Counted from the first letter of the stretch, positions 1 through 9,461 are shown. The stretch is DNA of 64,000 nt from Parabacteroides goldsteinii DSM 19448 = WAL 12034 (GCF_000969835.1 NZ_KQ033913.1:436859-500858); one strand, 5' to 3'. Notes: generated by a model from the sequence alone, not told the origin. Numbers and translations: made by a program.

Positions 1-396
1 CCCGACAACCGTGAAAAGGTGATCGATGAAACCCGTATCCAGGTGCTGGAACTGTTGAAGAAGAACATCCGTCCGGAATTCCTGAACCGTATCGACGAGA
101 TCATCATGTTCACTCCGTTGAACGAGGAAGAGATCCGTAAGATTGTCACTTTACAGTTGAACGGTGTGAAAAAAATGCTGGCAAACAACGGTATCGCTTT
201 GAACTTTACCGATGCCGCTCTCGACTTTATCTCGGATGCCGGTTACGATTCCCAGTTCGGTGCCCGTCCTGTGAAACGTGCCATCCAGAAGTATGTCCTC
301 AACGAACTGTCGAAGGAAATTCTGGGCATGAAGATTGACAAGAACCGTCCGATCACGATCGATCGCGAAGGGGATGGGCTGGTGTTTAAGAATTGA
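1..396 (+). CDS. clpB: ATP-dependent chaperone ClpB, C-terminal fragment (5' end outside window)
   Basis: The reading frame is open from base 1 and ends at the TGA at 394-396, giving the last 131 residues of a Hsp100 chaperone. The RPEFLNRIDEII segment is the end of the second AAA+ large domain (sensor-2 region), followed by the small D2 domain with the GARPVKRAIQ motif and a short basic/acidic tail. ClpB is a cytoplasmic hexameric disaggregase that works with DnaK. ClpC/ClpA share this segment, but the tail after the GARP motif is ClpB-like. A strong terminator follows directly. Confidence 0.9.
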   Translation, partial: PDNREKVIDETRIQVLELLKKNIRPEFLNRIDEIIMFTPLNEEEIRKIVTLQLNGVKKMLANNGIALNFTDAALDFISDAGYDSQFGARPVKRAIQKYVLNELSKEILGMKIDKNRPITIDREGDGLVFKN

Positions 397-421
397 AAAT
401 TAAAAATTGAAAATTGATTAA

Positions 422-455
422 GACTCGGGTTTGTTGTAAATCCGGGTCTTTTTTT
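422..455 (+). terminator. Rho-independent terminator after clpB
   Basis: Arms 422-432 and 438-448 pair over 11 bp (three G-U) around a 5-base loop and are followed by seven T residues. It overlaps the probable promoter of the next gene. Confidence 0.85.
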
Positions 456-466
456 GTTTACATTTG
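434..466 (+). promoter_or_regulatory. Bacteroides-type promoter for the 494 lipoprotein gene
   Basis: TACATTTG at 459-466 fits the TAnnTTTG -7 element, with TTG at 434-436, 22 bases upstream. Transcription would start near 473, about 20 bases before the ATG. Confidence 0.5.
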
Positions 467-493
467 CAACATTAATCTAAAAAGGAAAAGAAT

Positions 494-835
494 ATGAAAA
501 GGTTTTTAATGATGATGGTTGCTGTGATGGCTCTCTTTACATTAAGCGGTTGCGGGGAATCTAAAGAATCGTATGTAAAGGACTTCACGAAGTTCGTAGA
601 AAAAGTACAGGCTGGTGCCGATAAGTATTCTAAGGCAGATTGGGAAGAAGTGGAAAAGAAATATATCGAATTTGCCGAAACAAAATATGATAAGTATAGT
701 TCCGAACTTTCTACAGATGAAATGATCGGTATCACAAAGTTGAAAGCCACTTATCTGACAATCCAGACAAAGCATGGCATCATTGATAACATATTGAAGG
801 AAGGAAATAATGCTTTGGACGATTTGATCAAATAG
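494..835 (+). CDS. Small lipoprotein (DUF6565-like)
   Basis: 113 aa. A hydrophobic signal segment (residues 4-18) ends in the lipobox LSGC (Cys at about residue 20), so the protein is probably lipid-anchored in the periplasm or outer membrane. The mature part is charged and helical, rich in Lys, Glu and Asp, with no Cys. Length and charge pattern resemble the small Bacteroidales lipoproteins grouped as DUF6565; that match is from memory and tentative. It has its own promoter and stands as a single gene. Function unknown. Confidence 0.7.
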   Translation: MKRFLMMMVAVMALFTLSGCGESKESYVKDFTKFVEKVQAGADKYSKADWEEVEKKYIEFAETKYDKYSSELSTDEMIGITKLKATYLTIQTKHGIIDNILKEGNNALDDLIK

Positions 836-868
836 CATATAATTCTTTTTAAATCTCAATTAAAGCAA

Positions 869-876
869 TATCTTTG
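869..876 (+). promoter_or_regulatory. -7 element before the 910 gene
   Basis: TATCTTTG matches TAnnTTTG and lies 33 bases before the ATG. No clear TTG is present at -33, only a T-rich stretch. Confidence 0.4.
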
Positions 877-909
877 CATAAGTATGTAACCAATTAAACT
901 GAAAAAGTT

Positions 910-1236
910 ATGAGCGACAAAGACGATTTGATTTACGATGAAGACGAATCTGTAAAATTTATTCAGAACTATCTTCCCCAGGAATTGAAAGGCAAATTCA
1001 GCAATGACGATATCAATTATATTGTAGACCTGATCTACGATTTCTACGAATCACGTGGTTATCTGAACGATGATGCTGACGATGATGCCGATATTGAAAT
1101 AGATGAGGATGAATTGATTGAATATGTAGTAAAGAATGCGCAGAAGGATGGTGTTGGCAAATTCGATCCCGAGGCAATAGGCTTTATTGTGCAGGGCGAA
1201 CTTGAATATTGCGATTCTATCAACATGTTCGATTGA
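910..1236 (+). CDS. Acidic small cytoplasmic protein, unknown function
   Basis: 108 aa, very acidic. There is no signal peptide or membrane segment. An internal run of Asp/Glu at residues 56-70 separates two helical parts. I do not recognise a named domain; the clear ATG, typical Bacteroidales codon use and a preceding -7 element support a real gene. It could be a small conserved Bacteroidales protein of unknown role. It lies between two lipoprotein genes on the same strand, which gives no functional hint. Confidence 0.7.
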   Translation: MSDKDDLIYDEDESVKFIQNYLPQELKGKFSNDDINYIVDLIYDFYESRGYLNDDADDDADIEIDEDELIEYVVKNAQKDGVGKFDPEAIGFIVQGELEYCDSINMFD

Positions 1237-1278
1237 TAAACTGTTATATTCATATAAAGTTTATAAAAGAGCAAAAAG

Positions 1279-1959
1279 ATGAAACATTTAAAACTATTAT
1301 CAGTACTGCTATGTATGGCAGTAGTATTTACGAGTTGCGGAACATGGACAAATACCGGTAAAGGAACAGCCATTGGAGTAGGTGGTGGTGCAGCCGCCGG
1401 TGCAGGTATTGGTGCATTGGCCGGTAATACAGCATTAGGAGCAGTTATCGGTGCTGCTGTCGGTGGTACGGCCGGTGCTTTGATTGGTAAAAAGATGGAT
1501 AAACAGAAGAAGGAGCTGGAAGCAACTCTTCCTCCCGAAACAACCGTTGAGACCATTAATAATGGTGAAGCTTTGAAAGTTACTTTCGATTCTGGTATCC
1601 TGTTTGCGACTAATTCAAGTACATTGAGCGATGCTTCGCGCAGTGCATTGCGTAAACTGGCTGTCAGCCTGAACGAAAATCCGGATACCGACATCAAGAT
1701 CGTTGGTTATACCGATAACACCGGTAAGGTGGACTACAACCAGACTTTGTCGGAAAAACGAGCTAAAAGCGTATACGACTATATGATGGTCGACCAGGGT
1801 GTAAGCGGTCGCCGCATGGAATATGAAGGCAAAGGCGTTCACGATCCTGTTGCCAGCAACGACACTCCGGAAGGACGTGCATTGAACCGCCGTGTGGAAA
1901 TCCTGATCCTTGCCAACGAAAAGATGATACAGGATGCTCAACAGGGGACATTGAAATAA
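1279..1959 (+). CDS. OmpA-family lipoprotein with glycine-zipper segment
   Basis: 226 aa. A signal peptide ends in the lipobox FTSC (Cys about residue 20). Residues 30-72 form a Gly/Ala-rich glycine zipper (repeated GxxxG) likely to sit in or on a membrane. Residues about 100-215 are an OmpA-like peptidoglycan-binding domain with the GYTDNTG and RALNRRVEI signatures, including the conserved Asp and Arg that contact diaminopimelate. The layout resembles YiaD/PAL-like proteins. Predicted role: tethering the outer membrane to peptidoglycan. A terminator follows. Confidence 0.9.
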   Translation: MKHLKLLSVLLCMAVVFTSCGTWTNTGKGTAIGVGGGAAAGAGIGALAGNTALGAVIGAAVGGTAGALIGKKMDKQKKELEATLPPETTVETINNGEALKVTFDSGILFATNSSTLSDASRSALRKLAVSLNENPDTDIKIVGYTDNTGKVDYNQTLSEKRAKSVYDYMMVDQGVSGRRMEYEGKGVHDPVASNDTPEGRALNRRVEILILANEKMIQDAQQGTLK

Positions 1960-1982
1960 ATATTTATTTTAAAAGATAATCG

Positions 1983-2018
1983 AAAGGCCTGGAATAGCGT
2001 AAGTTATTCCGGGCCTTT
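1983..2018 (+). terminator. Rho-independent terminator after the OmpA-like gene
   Basis: Arms 1983-1996 and 2005-2018 form a 13-14-bp GC-rich stem with an 8-base loop, ending in a short T run. Confidence 0.8.
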
Positions 2019-2183
2019 TCTCGTTTTAACTATCGTTTACGAGCGTTTTGAAGTCTTACAACAAGTTAATTAACACAGTCAAAATAACATCGAAGAGAAC
2101 CTTTTTTAATTTCTTGTTGTTTCATGAGTAACTTATATATAAGCACAAATAATAGTATAAACTGTTTTAAACGTTAAAATGAG

Positions 2184-2849
2184 ATGAAAAAGATTATTCC
2201 TTTTTTCTTGTTGATCCTTTTACTGGCATCTTGTCAGAAAGATCCGGATATGTCAAAGCTGGATAATGATTTCGTGGTGTACACAAATCATGATAGTAAG
2301 ACCGATTTCAAGTCTTTCACCACATTCTACATTCCTGATAGTGTACTGGTAATTGGCAACAGCGAGAAGCCTCAGTACTGGACAGCAACTGAAGCAGACG
2401 ATATCACTTCCACAATTATCAGTAACATGGAAAGCCGTGGTTACACTCGCACAATGGACAAAGAAACAGCGGATCTGGGTTTGCAGGTTTCTTTTGTTGA
2501 AAATGTAAATTATTTTACAAACTGGTATGACAACAATTATTGGTGGTGGGGTTACCCAGGTTATTGGGCACCTAATTACTGGAGACCGGGATGGGGACCG
2601 ACATGGGGTTATGACTGGCACGACTGGTATTATCCGTACCCTGTTGTTTACAGCTACAGCGTAGGTTCACTGCTTGCTGAAATGGTCGACCTGAAATCTC
2701 CGACACCAAAGACTGCTGATGCAAAGTTACCGGTTATCTGGACTTCATATATGGCAGGTTTATTGTCCGGTTCAAATAAGATCGATACTCAGCTATCCAT
2801 CCGTGCAATTGATCAGGCATTTGTTCAATCACCATATATCAGGAAATAA
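2184..2849 (+). CDS. DUF4136 lipoprotein with Trp/Tyr-rich tract
   Basis: 221 aa. Signal peptide with lipobox LASC (Cys about 17). The body matches the DUF4136 pattern of Bacteroidetes lipoproteins: FxTFYIPD near residue 50, then an ExADDIT..I...M..RGY helix and a DLGLQVSF strand. Residues about 112-158 are extraordinarily rich in Trp, Tyr, Pro and Gly, which is a known but variable insert in this family. The protein is probably exposed at the cell envelope; its role is unknown. The next gene, 30 bases downstream, encodes a small beta-barrel, so the two are probably co-transcribed. Confidence 0.85.
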   Translation: MKKIIPFFLLILLLASCQKDPDMSKLDNDFVVYTNHDSKTDFKSFTTFYIPDSVLVIGNSEKPQYWTATEADDITSTIISNMESRGYTRTMDKETADLGLQVSFVENVNYFTNWYDNNYWWWGYPGYWAPNYWRPGWGPTWGYDWHDWYYPYPVVYSYSVGSLLAEMVDLKSPTPKTADAKLPVIWTSYMAGLLSGSNKIDTQLSIRAIDQAFVQSPYIRK

Positions 2850-2879
2850 TTAAACGCGAATCAGTAAAATTTGAGTCTT

Positions 2880-3509
2880 ATGAAAAAGATAAATAAATCA
2901 ATAAAATTAGTCGCTTTACTTATCGCCTGTTTAGCGATTCCTTCACTGGCTGGCGCCCAGGTTGTAAACAATATGTATTTCAATATCGACTGGGATATCA
3001 ACTCTCCGTTCGGTAATGACTTTGCCGACAAGACAAGCGGTTGGGGTGCTCATGGTGAAGCCGGTTATTATGTGGTTCCTAATTTTGCAGTAGGTGCATT
3101 TATTTCTTATCACACGAACAATAAATATATTGACCGTCAGACACTCAACGTAAGCGAAACATCTGCTATCACTTCTGATCAGCAACATTCTTTATTCCAG
3201 TTGCCTTTTGGTGCTGCATTCCGTTATAGCTTTACCCGCGAAGGACAGTTTGAACCTTATGTTTCAGCTAAATTAGGTGCAGAATACAGTGAAATGTCGA
3301 CTTATATGAATGTAATGAAAGTGTACGACCGTCAATGGGGATTCTATGTAGCTCCTGAAGTTGGTATGAATATTTTCTTTACTCCTGAAAAGAAATTCGG
3401 TTTGCACGTAGCTGCTTACTATAATTATGCAACAAACAAAAGTAAAGTCCTGACTTATTCCATGGACGGAATAAACAACTGGGGAGTACGCTTCGGTGTT
3501 GCGTTCTAA
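2880..3509 (+). CDS. Small outer-membrane beta-barrel protein
   Basis: 209 aa from the ATG at 2880; an in-frame TTG at 2871 is possible but the ATG gives the cleaner signal peptide (residues 1-26, ending AGAQ). The mature chain alternates hydrophobic strands and turns and ends in a C-terminal aromatic strand (RFGVAF), typical of OmpX/OmpW-size 8-stranded barrels secreted to the outer membrane. It is likely in one transcript with the DUF4136 lipoprotein. Specific function unknown. Confidence 0.8.
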   Translation: MKKINKSIKLVALLIACLAIPSLAGAQVVNNMYFNIDWDINSPFGNDFADKTSGWGAHGEAGYYVVPNFAVGAFISYHTNNKYIDRQTLNVSETSAITSDQQHSLFQLPFGAAFRYSFTREGQFEPYVSAKLGAEYSEMSTYMNVMKVYDRQWGFYVAPEVGMNIFFTPEKKFGLHVAAYYNYATNKSKVLTYSMDGINNWGVRFGVAF

Positions 3510-3555
3510 AATAGAAGTTTGTTCTTTTAAGTGTTTTATGTAGTTTATTAGAAAG

Positions 3556-3587
3556 CGGGAGGCTGCAGCGGCAGTTTCCCGTTTTTT
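3556..3587 (+). terminator. Terminator between convergent genes
   Basis: Arms 3556-3566 and 3571-3581 (11 bp, two G-U) with a 4-base loop and a T6 run. It ends the plus-strand gene and overlaps the stop of the minus-strand helicase gene. Confidence 0.85.
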
Positions 3588-5847
3588 ATTTTAAATTCCA
3601 GGGGAATGCGATCTTATCCAGAAGATTTTTACGGGTAGGAGGGAGTTCACCTTTTTTTAAGGCTCTGCGCTGTACGAAACACCAACTGCCCAGCTTGTTC
3701 TCACGGGCGGTTGGCCAGCGGTTGTTTTCTGAGAAGAACTGTTGTAGTTTTTCATAGTTTTCCATCCAGACATCATCGATAGTCCAGATAAAACCTTCGG
3801 CTTCCATCCGGGCGATGCGTTCAGCCGAAAGTAAACCTTGTTTCCGGTTCTTACGCTGGGTGTTACACCAGCTGCCGGCTTTACCTTCATTGCTTTTGGG
3901 CCAACGTTTGTGTTTTTTGTAGTAGGCAAGTACCTGCTGCCAGTTCTCCGTCCAAAGCGAATCCAGATCCTGTTCCCACCAGAAGCCGATCGAATCGAGC
4001 AACCGGATTCTTTCATTGGAAAGGAGACCTTTCTTTCGTGCTTGGCGTTGGGTATTGCACCAGGTATTCAGTTTGTTTTCGCCGCGTTTGGGACAACGGT
4101 GTTCTACAGCCATAAATGCTTTCAGTTCTTCAAAGCAGTTCATCCAGCGGCTGTCCTGTACCTCCCATTCGAAACCGATTCGGTCTAACTGCGAGATATA
4201 ATCTTCCGACAACGTCCCTTTCTTCCGGGCAATCCGCTGGGTATTGCACCAATTTCCCAGCTTCCCTTCGGCTGCCTGTGGCCAACGTCCTTCACGTTCC
4301 TTATATTCAATCAAACGTTCATACATCACAGGCCACGCATCCAACTCCGCCAGCATATCATCCACACGGACACGGATATCGGACAGGAATCCCGTGACTT
4401 CAAACTCCATAAAGCCTTTAAAGCTCTTCGGGGCACGGATCGCCGGATGATAAGCCAACTCCCTTGACATAGCTTCATAAACAGAACGGCCCGAAAGGTT
4501 ATTGACGAAGTCTAGTACCACCGGATGACGGTCCGAACCGGCTTTCAGGCAACGGCCCAACTGTTGCAAGGCAACCACATACGATTCTGTACGTCGCAGG
4601 AACATGGCTGCATCTACTCCTTCCACATGCAATCCTTCGATCAGCATATTTATAGAGAAAAGTACATGTAGTTTTCCCGTTTCCCTACGGAAACGACGCA
4701 ACGTCTTTTCATTCTCCCGGTTACTCAGCCCGTTATGGATCTCGAATGTTTCCGTCTCAAAGCCTGCCTGCCCGAGCCAGTTCGATACTTCGGGAATCAT
4801 ATGCTGAAGATCTTCCTTGTCTTTACAGAAAACAAGCATTTTCTTTACTTCTTTCGGCAAATAACGCCGGATCAGTTCCGATGCACTCAACGAACCGCGA
4901 AAGTCCAGTCGGGCAAAGTTTATCTTATCCTGAATACGCTTACGCCTTTCAGATGTACAGTCGCTCCTGTTCAGCATACGCTGTACCTTATCCAGCTGGT
5001 TATTCAGATCGAATACGCTCTGCACCAGAACAGGAACAGGCAGTATCTTATAATACCAGGCCATAGACAAAGACAATTCATGGAACAGGTTTCCCTTGAA
5101 ATAGACCTCTACCGTATCGAGCATCTCTTCTGGACGTATCGGAGTGGCCGACATTCCCAGTACACGCGCCTCCGGATTGTTATCTATTACTTCCTGTACA
5201 GCCTGTCCCCATACCTCCGCTCCGAAATGATGGAACTCATCAATAATGATATGATCCGCTTTGAGTTCACCGACTGTACCGCGATTCAGGACTAATGCCT
5301 GGAAAGTCCGGTAGGCGACATGTGGCATTGTCCTGCCGATTGCTTTTTTGATCTCGGCAATGATCGTAACGTTGGGAGCGATAACCACTATATCATCTTC
5401 CGAATGATTGACAATATAGCGGGCAATCAGGTAGGATTTCCCTGTACCGGTAGCCTGTACAACGGCTCCGATCCTGTTTGTTTTGAATCCTTCCTCGATG
5501 GCCCGGTAAGCCGCTTCATTATGTGAAAACAGTTCAATATGCTTTCCCGTTTCCAAGCTTTTCAGATAGCTTTCATCCGAAACAGTCAGTCCATGCAGTT
5601 CAAAGGAAAGTGCCTCCGGCAGATAACCGCCATGAGCCAGAATACGGAACTGGTTGCAGCCGGACATTTCCCCGATACGCTGCATTTCAGTATACAACCT
5701 GTCTACTTCCGGCAAGCCGACAGGTTCCTTATTCCATACCTCTTTCACAATGAAAGTAACGGAGTCCTCCCTGAAGCCTACCAGCAGACAGCCGGATTCT
5801 TCAGTGACAAAATAATGATAAGAATGATAAAGATCGCAGAGTGACAT
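3586..5847 (-). CDS. DEAD/DEAH-box helicase with four helicase-associated (HA) repeats
   Basis: 753 aa superfamily 2 helicase. Walker A GTGKS is at residues 134-138 and the DEFH Walker B box at 203-206; motif III is SATP. A helicase C-terminal domain (about 320-460) ends with the QQLGRCLKAG motif VI. Residues about 505-753 hold four tandem repeats of about 62 residues, each with RWP, GKxGxWCxTQR and a final GFxW, matching the Helicase-associated domain. Such proteins are annotated as putative helicases without an established role. The gene starts 26 bases after the wzz-like gene on the same strand, so it may be the last gene of the capsule export operon. The nucleic-acid target is unknown. 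Confidence 0.88.
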   Translation of the reverse strand: MSLCDLYHSYHYFVTEESGCLLVGFREDSVTFIVKEVWNKEPVGLPEVDRLYTEMQRIGEMSGCNQFRILAHGGYLPEALSFELHGLTVSDESYLKSLETGKHIELFSHNEAAYRAIEEGFKTNRIGAVVQATGTGKSYLIARYIVNHSEDDIVVIAPNVTIIAEIKKAIGRTMPHVAYRTFQALVLNRGTVGELKADHIIIDEFHHFGAEVWGQAVQEVIDNNPEARVLGMSATPIRPEEMLDTVEVYFKGNLFHELSLSMAWYYKILPVPVLVQSVFDLNNQLDKVQRMLNRSDCTSERRKRIQDKINFARLDFRGSLSASELIRRYLPKEVKKMLVFCKDKEDLQHMIPEVSNWLGQAGFETETFEIHNGLSNRENEKTLRRFRRETGKLHVLFSINMLIEGLHVEGVDAAMFLRRTESYVVALQQLGRCLKAGSDRHPVVLDFVNNLSGRSVYEAMSRELAYHPAIRAPKSFKGFMEFEVTGFLSDIRVRVDDMLAELDAWPVMYERLIEYKEREGRWPQAAEGKLGNWCNTQRIARKKGTLSEDYISQLDRIGFEWEVQDSRWMNCFEELKAFMAVEHRCPKRGENKLNTWCNTQRQARKKGLLSNERIRLLDSIGFWWEQDLDSLWTENWQQVLAYYKKHKRWPKSNEGKAGSWCNTQRKNRKQGLLSAERIARMEAEGFIWTIDDVWMENYEKLQQFFSENNRWPTARENKLGSWCFVQRRALKKGELPPTRKNLLDKIAFPWNLK

Positions 5848-5872
5848 TCAGAAAATATGTCAATACTAGAAA

Positions 5873-6985
5873 TCATTCAATATCTAAAACCTCAGTTTCC
5901 TCTTTGGGTTTGAAAAGGTCTTTGATAAACAGATAACCGATTCCTCCGAATATGGCAAGGAATACAAACCCAATCAGGATCAGCGGCTTCTTGGGAGAGG
6001 ATGCTTTTAAAGGAACTGTGGCAGGTTGTATTATTGTATACACCGGTGTCTGTTCCTGTACCCGGAGTTTATCCTGTTCCAATTTCTGGGCCAGCGTATT
6101 GTAAACATTGAAGGTCAATGTCATTTCATTCTTTAAACGTTCCTGTTCCGTACGGTAGCTGGCAGAGATAATATTCTTGTTGGCATCCTCAAAAGCCGCA
6201 TAGGCACGTTGTGCCTTATAATAGGATTCCCTGGCTTCACTAAATACTTTCTCTGTGAATTCCAGGTCCTGTTTTACCTTCTGGGTACGGTAATTTGTGA
6301 TGTATCCCTGAAGTTTTTCCAAAACAATTTGAGTGATATTCGCCGAGATCAACGGGTCTTGCATCTGAACGGATACGGTGATTACCGATGTCTTTTTATC
6401 CACAGAAGCGGAGATGCGTTGTTGTAACGCATTGATAACGCCGGCTTGTTTATTGGTTAGTCTAAAAGAAGTCAATTCTCCATTACTTACCGGTTCTTCT
6501 TTTGAGAACAAATCTTTCACAACACCCAACAACTTGAACGGAGTCTGTACCACATAACTCCACCACGCACTTTTCTGATGATCATTCATATAATCATATA
6601 AGGATGCAGAATAATCACCTTTCTCATTTGTTACTTGTACGGGGAATAACTCCAGTAAAAAAGGAATACTGCTGACTACATCCGGATACAGGTCCGGAGA
6701 GATGGCATCCGCTCCTGAAGTACTGTTCAGGTTAATCCCTGCCATAGCAGCCAATCCTCCCAGATTTCCCATCTTTTTGGATGGGTCGGAAGTTTCGGGT
6801 GCCAGTTTTACGGTTGTACTATATTCTTTCGGTATGCTGAAAGCTACGACAAGACCGACAACAACTGCAATTCCGCAACATTTAAAAATAAATTTACGTT
6901 CCCCCCACAACCGCTTAGCCAATTCTATTAAATCGATCTCCTGTGCATTATCTATGTCAGGAGTGTTCATTTGAATCATATCCAC
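5873..6985 (-). CDS. Wzz/GumC-type polysaccharide chain-length determinant
   Basis: 370 aa inner-membrane protein. A first transmembrane segment at about residues 34-52 follows a short cytoplasmic N-terminus; a periplasmic domain with a long coiled-coil stretch (about 235-310) follows; the second transmembrane segment is at about 335-355 in the Pro-rich PxxP region typical of Wzz. There is no C-terminal tyrosine kinase domain. Role: sets the modal length of Wzy-polymerised chains and couples to the SLBB exporter encoded 36 bases upstream. An AT-rich AAAATTG repeat lies between the two genes. Confidence 0.9.
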   Translation of the reverse strand: MDMIQMNTPDIDNAQEIDLIELAKRLWGERKFIFKCCGIAVVVGLVVAFSIPKEYSTTVKLAPETSDPSKKMGNLGGLAAMAGINLNSTSGADAISPDLYPDVVSSIPFLLELFPVQVTNEKGDYSASLYDYMNDHQKSAWWSYVVQTPFKLLGVVKDLFSKEEPVSNGELTSFRLTNKQAGVINALQQRISASVDKKTSVITVSVQMQDPLISANITQIVLEKLQGYITNYRTQKVKQDLEFTEKVFSEARESYYKAQRAYAAFEDANKNIISASYRTEQERLKNEMTLTFNVYNTLAQKLEQDKLRVQEQTPVYTIIQPATVPLKASSPKKPLILIGFVFLAIFGGIGYLFIKDLFKPKEETEVLDIE

Positions 6986-7021
6986 CTTGTTAATTGAAAA
7001 TTAAAGATTGAAAATTGAAAA

Positions 7022-9418
7022 TTATTTCATTGTATTAATAATAGAGGTGACCATGGCTGCCATCGAAGTGGTTGAACTGGCTATGCTCAGAACTTCTGCC
7101 AGACTGGTTTTACGATCGCGCTGCGTCTTAGTCGGAACGACGATTTCGCATCCCGGTTCTACCTTTGGATATCGTTTGAAGAAGATAAAGCATTTTTTCG
7201 TTGTAGCAACCTTGCCGTTCATATAGATTACGATCGGATATTTGCGGGCAATATCATTGTATCCACCGGCTTGTGAAAGACAATTTCCGACAGACATTCC
7301 TTCAGTATAGGTCACACTGTTCGGATAGGTTACGGCTCCATTTATCTTAACTGTACTTTGTAATTGAGGAATATAAAGTTCATCCCCGTCACGCAATACC
7401 ACGTCGTGGGCACTTCCCGGATTAGCCAATGCTTTTTCCAAATCAATACCGACTGAATAATTTTTGATATTTTTCAGTGACAAAGCCACCGAGTCACGGC
7501 TTTGCTTATTGGAACTTAGTTGCAGCAGAGTTTCCAGGCGGCGCATCTCATCTTCTGTCAACTGGCGTTTCAGACTTGCTCCTTTTACATAGGCATCAGG
7601 GGTTATCCCTCCGGCTTTGGCTATGATATTACTCAAACGGGAATTCTTTTCTGCCAATACGTAATCACCGGAGAAAGTAATTTCACCATCAACCTTTACT
7701 ACTTGCTGTTCCTGATATCCTGGTGAGAAACGCACATACACCTCATCGAAAGGTTCAAGGGTAAAGACTGAATTGCTGTTTTTTCCATCAACGGATATCA
7801 GTCCCAAATTGTCATTCAACTCAAAGTTGAACACTTCGGCTGTACGATTACTGTTTTCGTAAGTTTTTGTATCCTTAATTCTTCGGGCTACTTCCACATT
7901 GACCGTTGCTGCCGATTCCTTCAAACCTCCGGCCATCATAATGGCATCTTCAACCGTCAGATTGTTTCGGTAGGGCAGGACTGTATCTACATAATTCACT
8001 GCTCCACTTATTTTGATCGTATAAGGCTCGCGGAGATCAAACAGGGATGGAATGTTTAGTATGTCTTCCGGTTTGAGTTCTATATCCGGAGATGTACCAT
8101 TCAGGATTCCACGGATATCTAGGGCTATAACTGTTGTTGTGAAATCCGGATTCAAACGGGTAATCTGGGCACGGCCGGTAAATTCATCACCTTTCAGGCC
8201 GGCTGCCTGGTTGATCAATCCTTTTACGGTATGTACTGCACCATTCAACTCATATTCTCCCGGACGCCAGACTGCTCCTGTCACTGTCAGACGGTTTTCG
8301 TAAAAAGGGATCACTGAGTCTACCAACAAAGAATCGCCATCCATCATCGCAAAGGTCGGATATTTATCTTCCGTAACAGTCGCTATTTGATAACGGCTAT
8401 CGGCTTTTCGCTTAATACGGACATCTTTTTTGTAGGCATCCCCGGTAAAACCTCCGGCCATGTTCAACAGTTGTTGTAAAGTTTCCCCTTTTTTCATTTC
8501 GAAAATGCGGTTACGTTTTACTTTTCCACGAACCACAGCCAACTGATCGTAAGGTGAAACGATCACCATATCATTCTCTTCCAAACGGATATTCGTATTG
8601 TATTTGCCATTCAGGAGATAATCATATACATCTAATTTTGCAACTTCCTTACTGTTGCGGTATACTTTGATTCCGCGAAGCGAACCGATCTCATTCACTC
8701 CACCTGCCGCATACAAAGCATTAAACAGAGTGGCAAAAGAGGGTAGGGTATAGGTTCCCGGAGCAACGACTTCACCTACAATATTGACTTTGATGCTGCG
8801 TATCTGACTTAGACTGACAGATACAAATGTATTGGCTCCATCGGTATTTTCCGATAGGGTAGACATGATCCGTCCCAATTCCTGTCGGATACGGTTTTCG
8901 GCAGTTTCGATAGTCAGTCCGCTGACAGATACCGGACCTAGATTAGGGATAAGAATTGTTCCTTCGGGAGAAACTTTCAGTTTCAGATTCAGTTCTGAAT
9001 CTCCCCAGACATTGATCAGCAATTCATCTCCGGCTGACAGGATATAGTTTTTAGGAGTCGGAATATTCAGATCCGGTTCAAAAGATAGATTCTTATTAGA
9101 AAATATCTCTCGTCCGAAAACAGTTTCTTTCAAATCGTTTTCCGGCAGATTCCTTTTGCGTTGTTCTTCCGGAGAGATACTATCCTCGCCCGGAGTAGTA
9201 GCAATAACCCGGTCAGAAATTACTGCATCGGAGGCCCTGGAAGTTGTTTGGCTTGCGCCTGATTGTCCCATTCTCTTAGCAATTTCCTGCTGTATCTGAT
9301 CATCTGTCATTCCCGCAGCTTTTGCCTTATCAATCAAATCCTGGGGAACCTGTGCCGCCAATGGTACTGCCAGCCATAGCAATCCCCCCAATAATACATT
9401 TCTGATTATGATATTCAT
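7022..9418 (-). CDS. Wza-like polysaccharide export protein with multiple SLBB domains
   Basis: 798 aa, about twice the length of E. coli Wza. A signal peptide covers residues 1-22 (LAVPLAAQ); no lipobox Cys is visible. After a Gln-rich linker, a polysaccharide-export (Poly_export) domain starts near residue 105 (ILSAGDELLINVWG), followed by at least five SLBB beta-grasp units, each with a VxGxV...PG pattern. The C-terminal 30 residues are Ser/Thr/Ala-rich and mildly hydrophobic. Role: outer-membrane secretin-like channel for capsule or exopolysaccharide. It sits in the export operon between wzz and the lipocalin-like gene. Confidence 0.92.
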   Translation of the reverse strand: MNIIIRNVLLGGLLWLAVPLAAQVPQDLIDKAKAAGMTDDQIQQEIAKRMGQSGASQTTSRASDAVISDRVIATTPGEDSISPEEQRKRNLPENDLKETVFGREIFSNKNLSFEPDLNIPTPKNYILSAGDELLINVWGDSELNLKLKVSPEGTILIPNLGPVSVSGLTIETAENRIRQELGRIMSTLSENTDGANTFVSVSLSQIRSIKVNIVGEVVAPGTYTLPSFATLFNALYAAGGVNEIGSLRGIKVYRNSKEVAKLDVYDYLLNGKYNTNIRLEENDMVIVSPYDQLAVVRGKVKRNRIFEMKKGETLQQLLNMAGGFTGDAYKKDVRIKRKADSRYQIATVTEDKYPTFAMMDGDSLLVDSVIPFYENRLTVTGAVWRPGEYELNGAVHTVKGLINQAAGLKGDEFTGRAQITRLNPDFTTTVIALDIRGILNGTSPDIELKPEDILNIPSLFDLREPYTIKISGAVNYVDTVLPYRNNLTVEDAIMMAGGLKESAATVNVEVARRIKDTKTYENSNRTAEVFNFELNDNLGLISVDGKNSNSVFTLEPFDEVYVRFSPGYQEQQVVKVDGEITFSGDYVLAEKNSRLSNIIAKAGGITPDAYVKGASLKRQLTEDEMRRLETLLQLSSNKQSRDSVALSLKNIKNYSVGIDLEKALANPGSAHDVVLRDGDELYIPQLQSTVKINGAVTYPNSVTYTEGMSVGNCLSQAGGYNDIARKYPIVIYMNGKVATTKKCFIFFKRYPKVEPGCEIVVPTKTQRDRKTSLAEVLSIASSTTSMAAMVTSIINTMK

Positions 9419-9461
9419 ATTGTTATTTGTTTTTATTATTTCGATTTAGGAGAGAGTAGTA

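Noticed and set aside
1059..1697. Long minus-strand open frame opposite the OmpA-like gene
   Set aside because: It is the shadow of two well-supported plus-strand genes and its product is low-complexity Ala/Pro.
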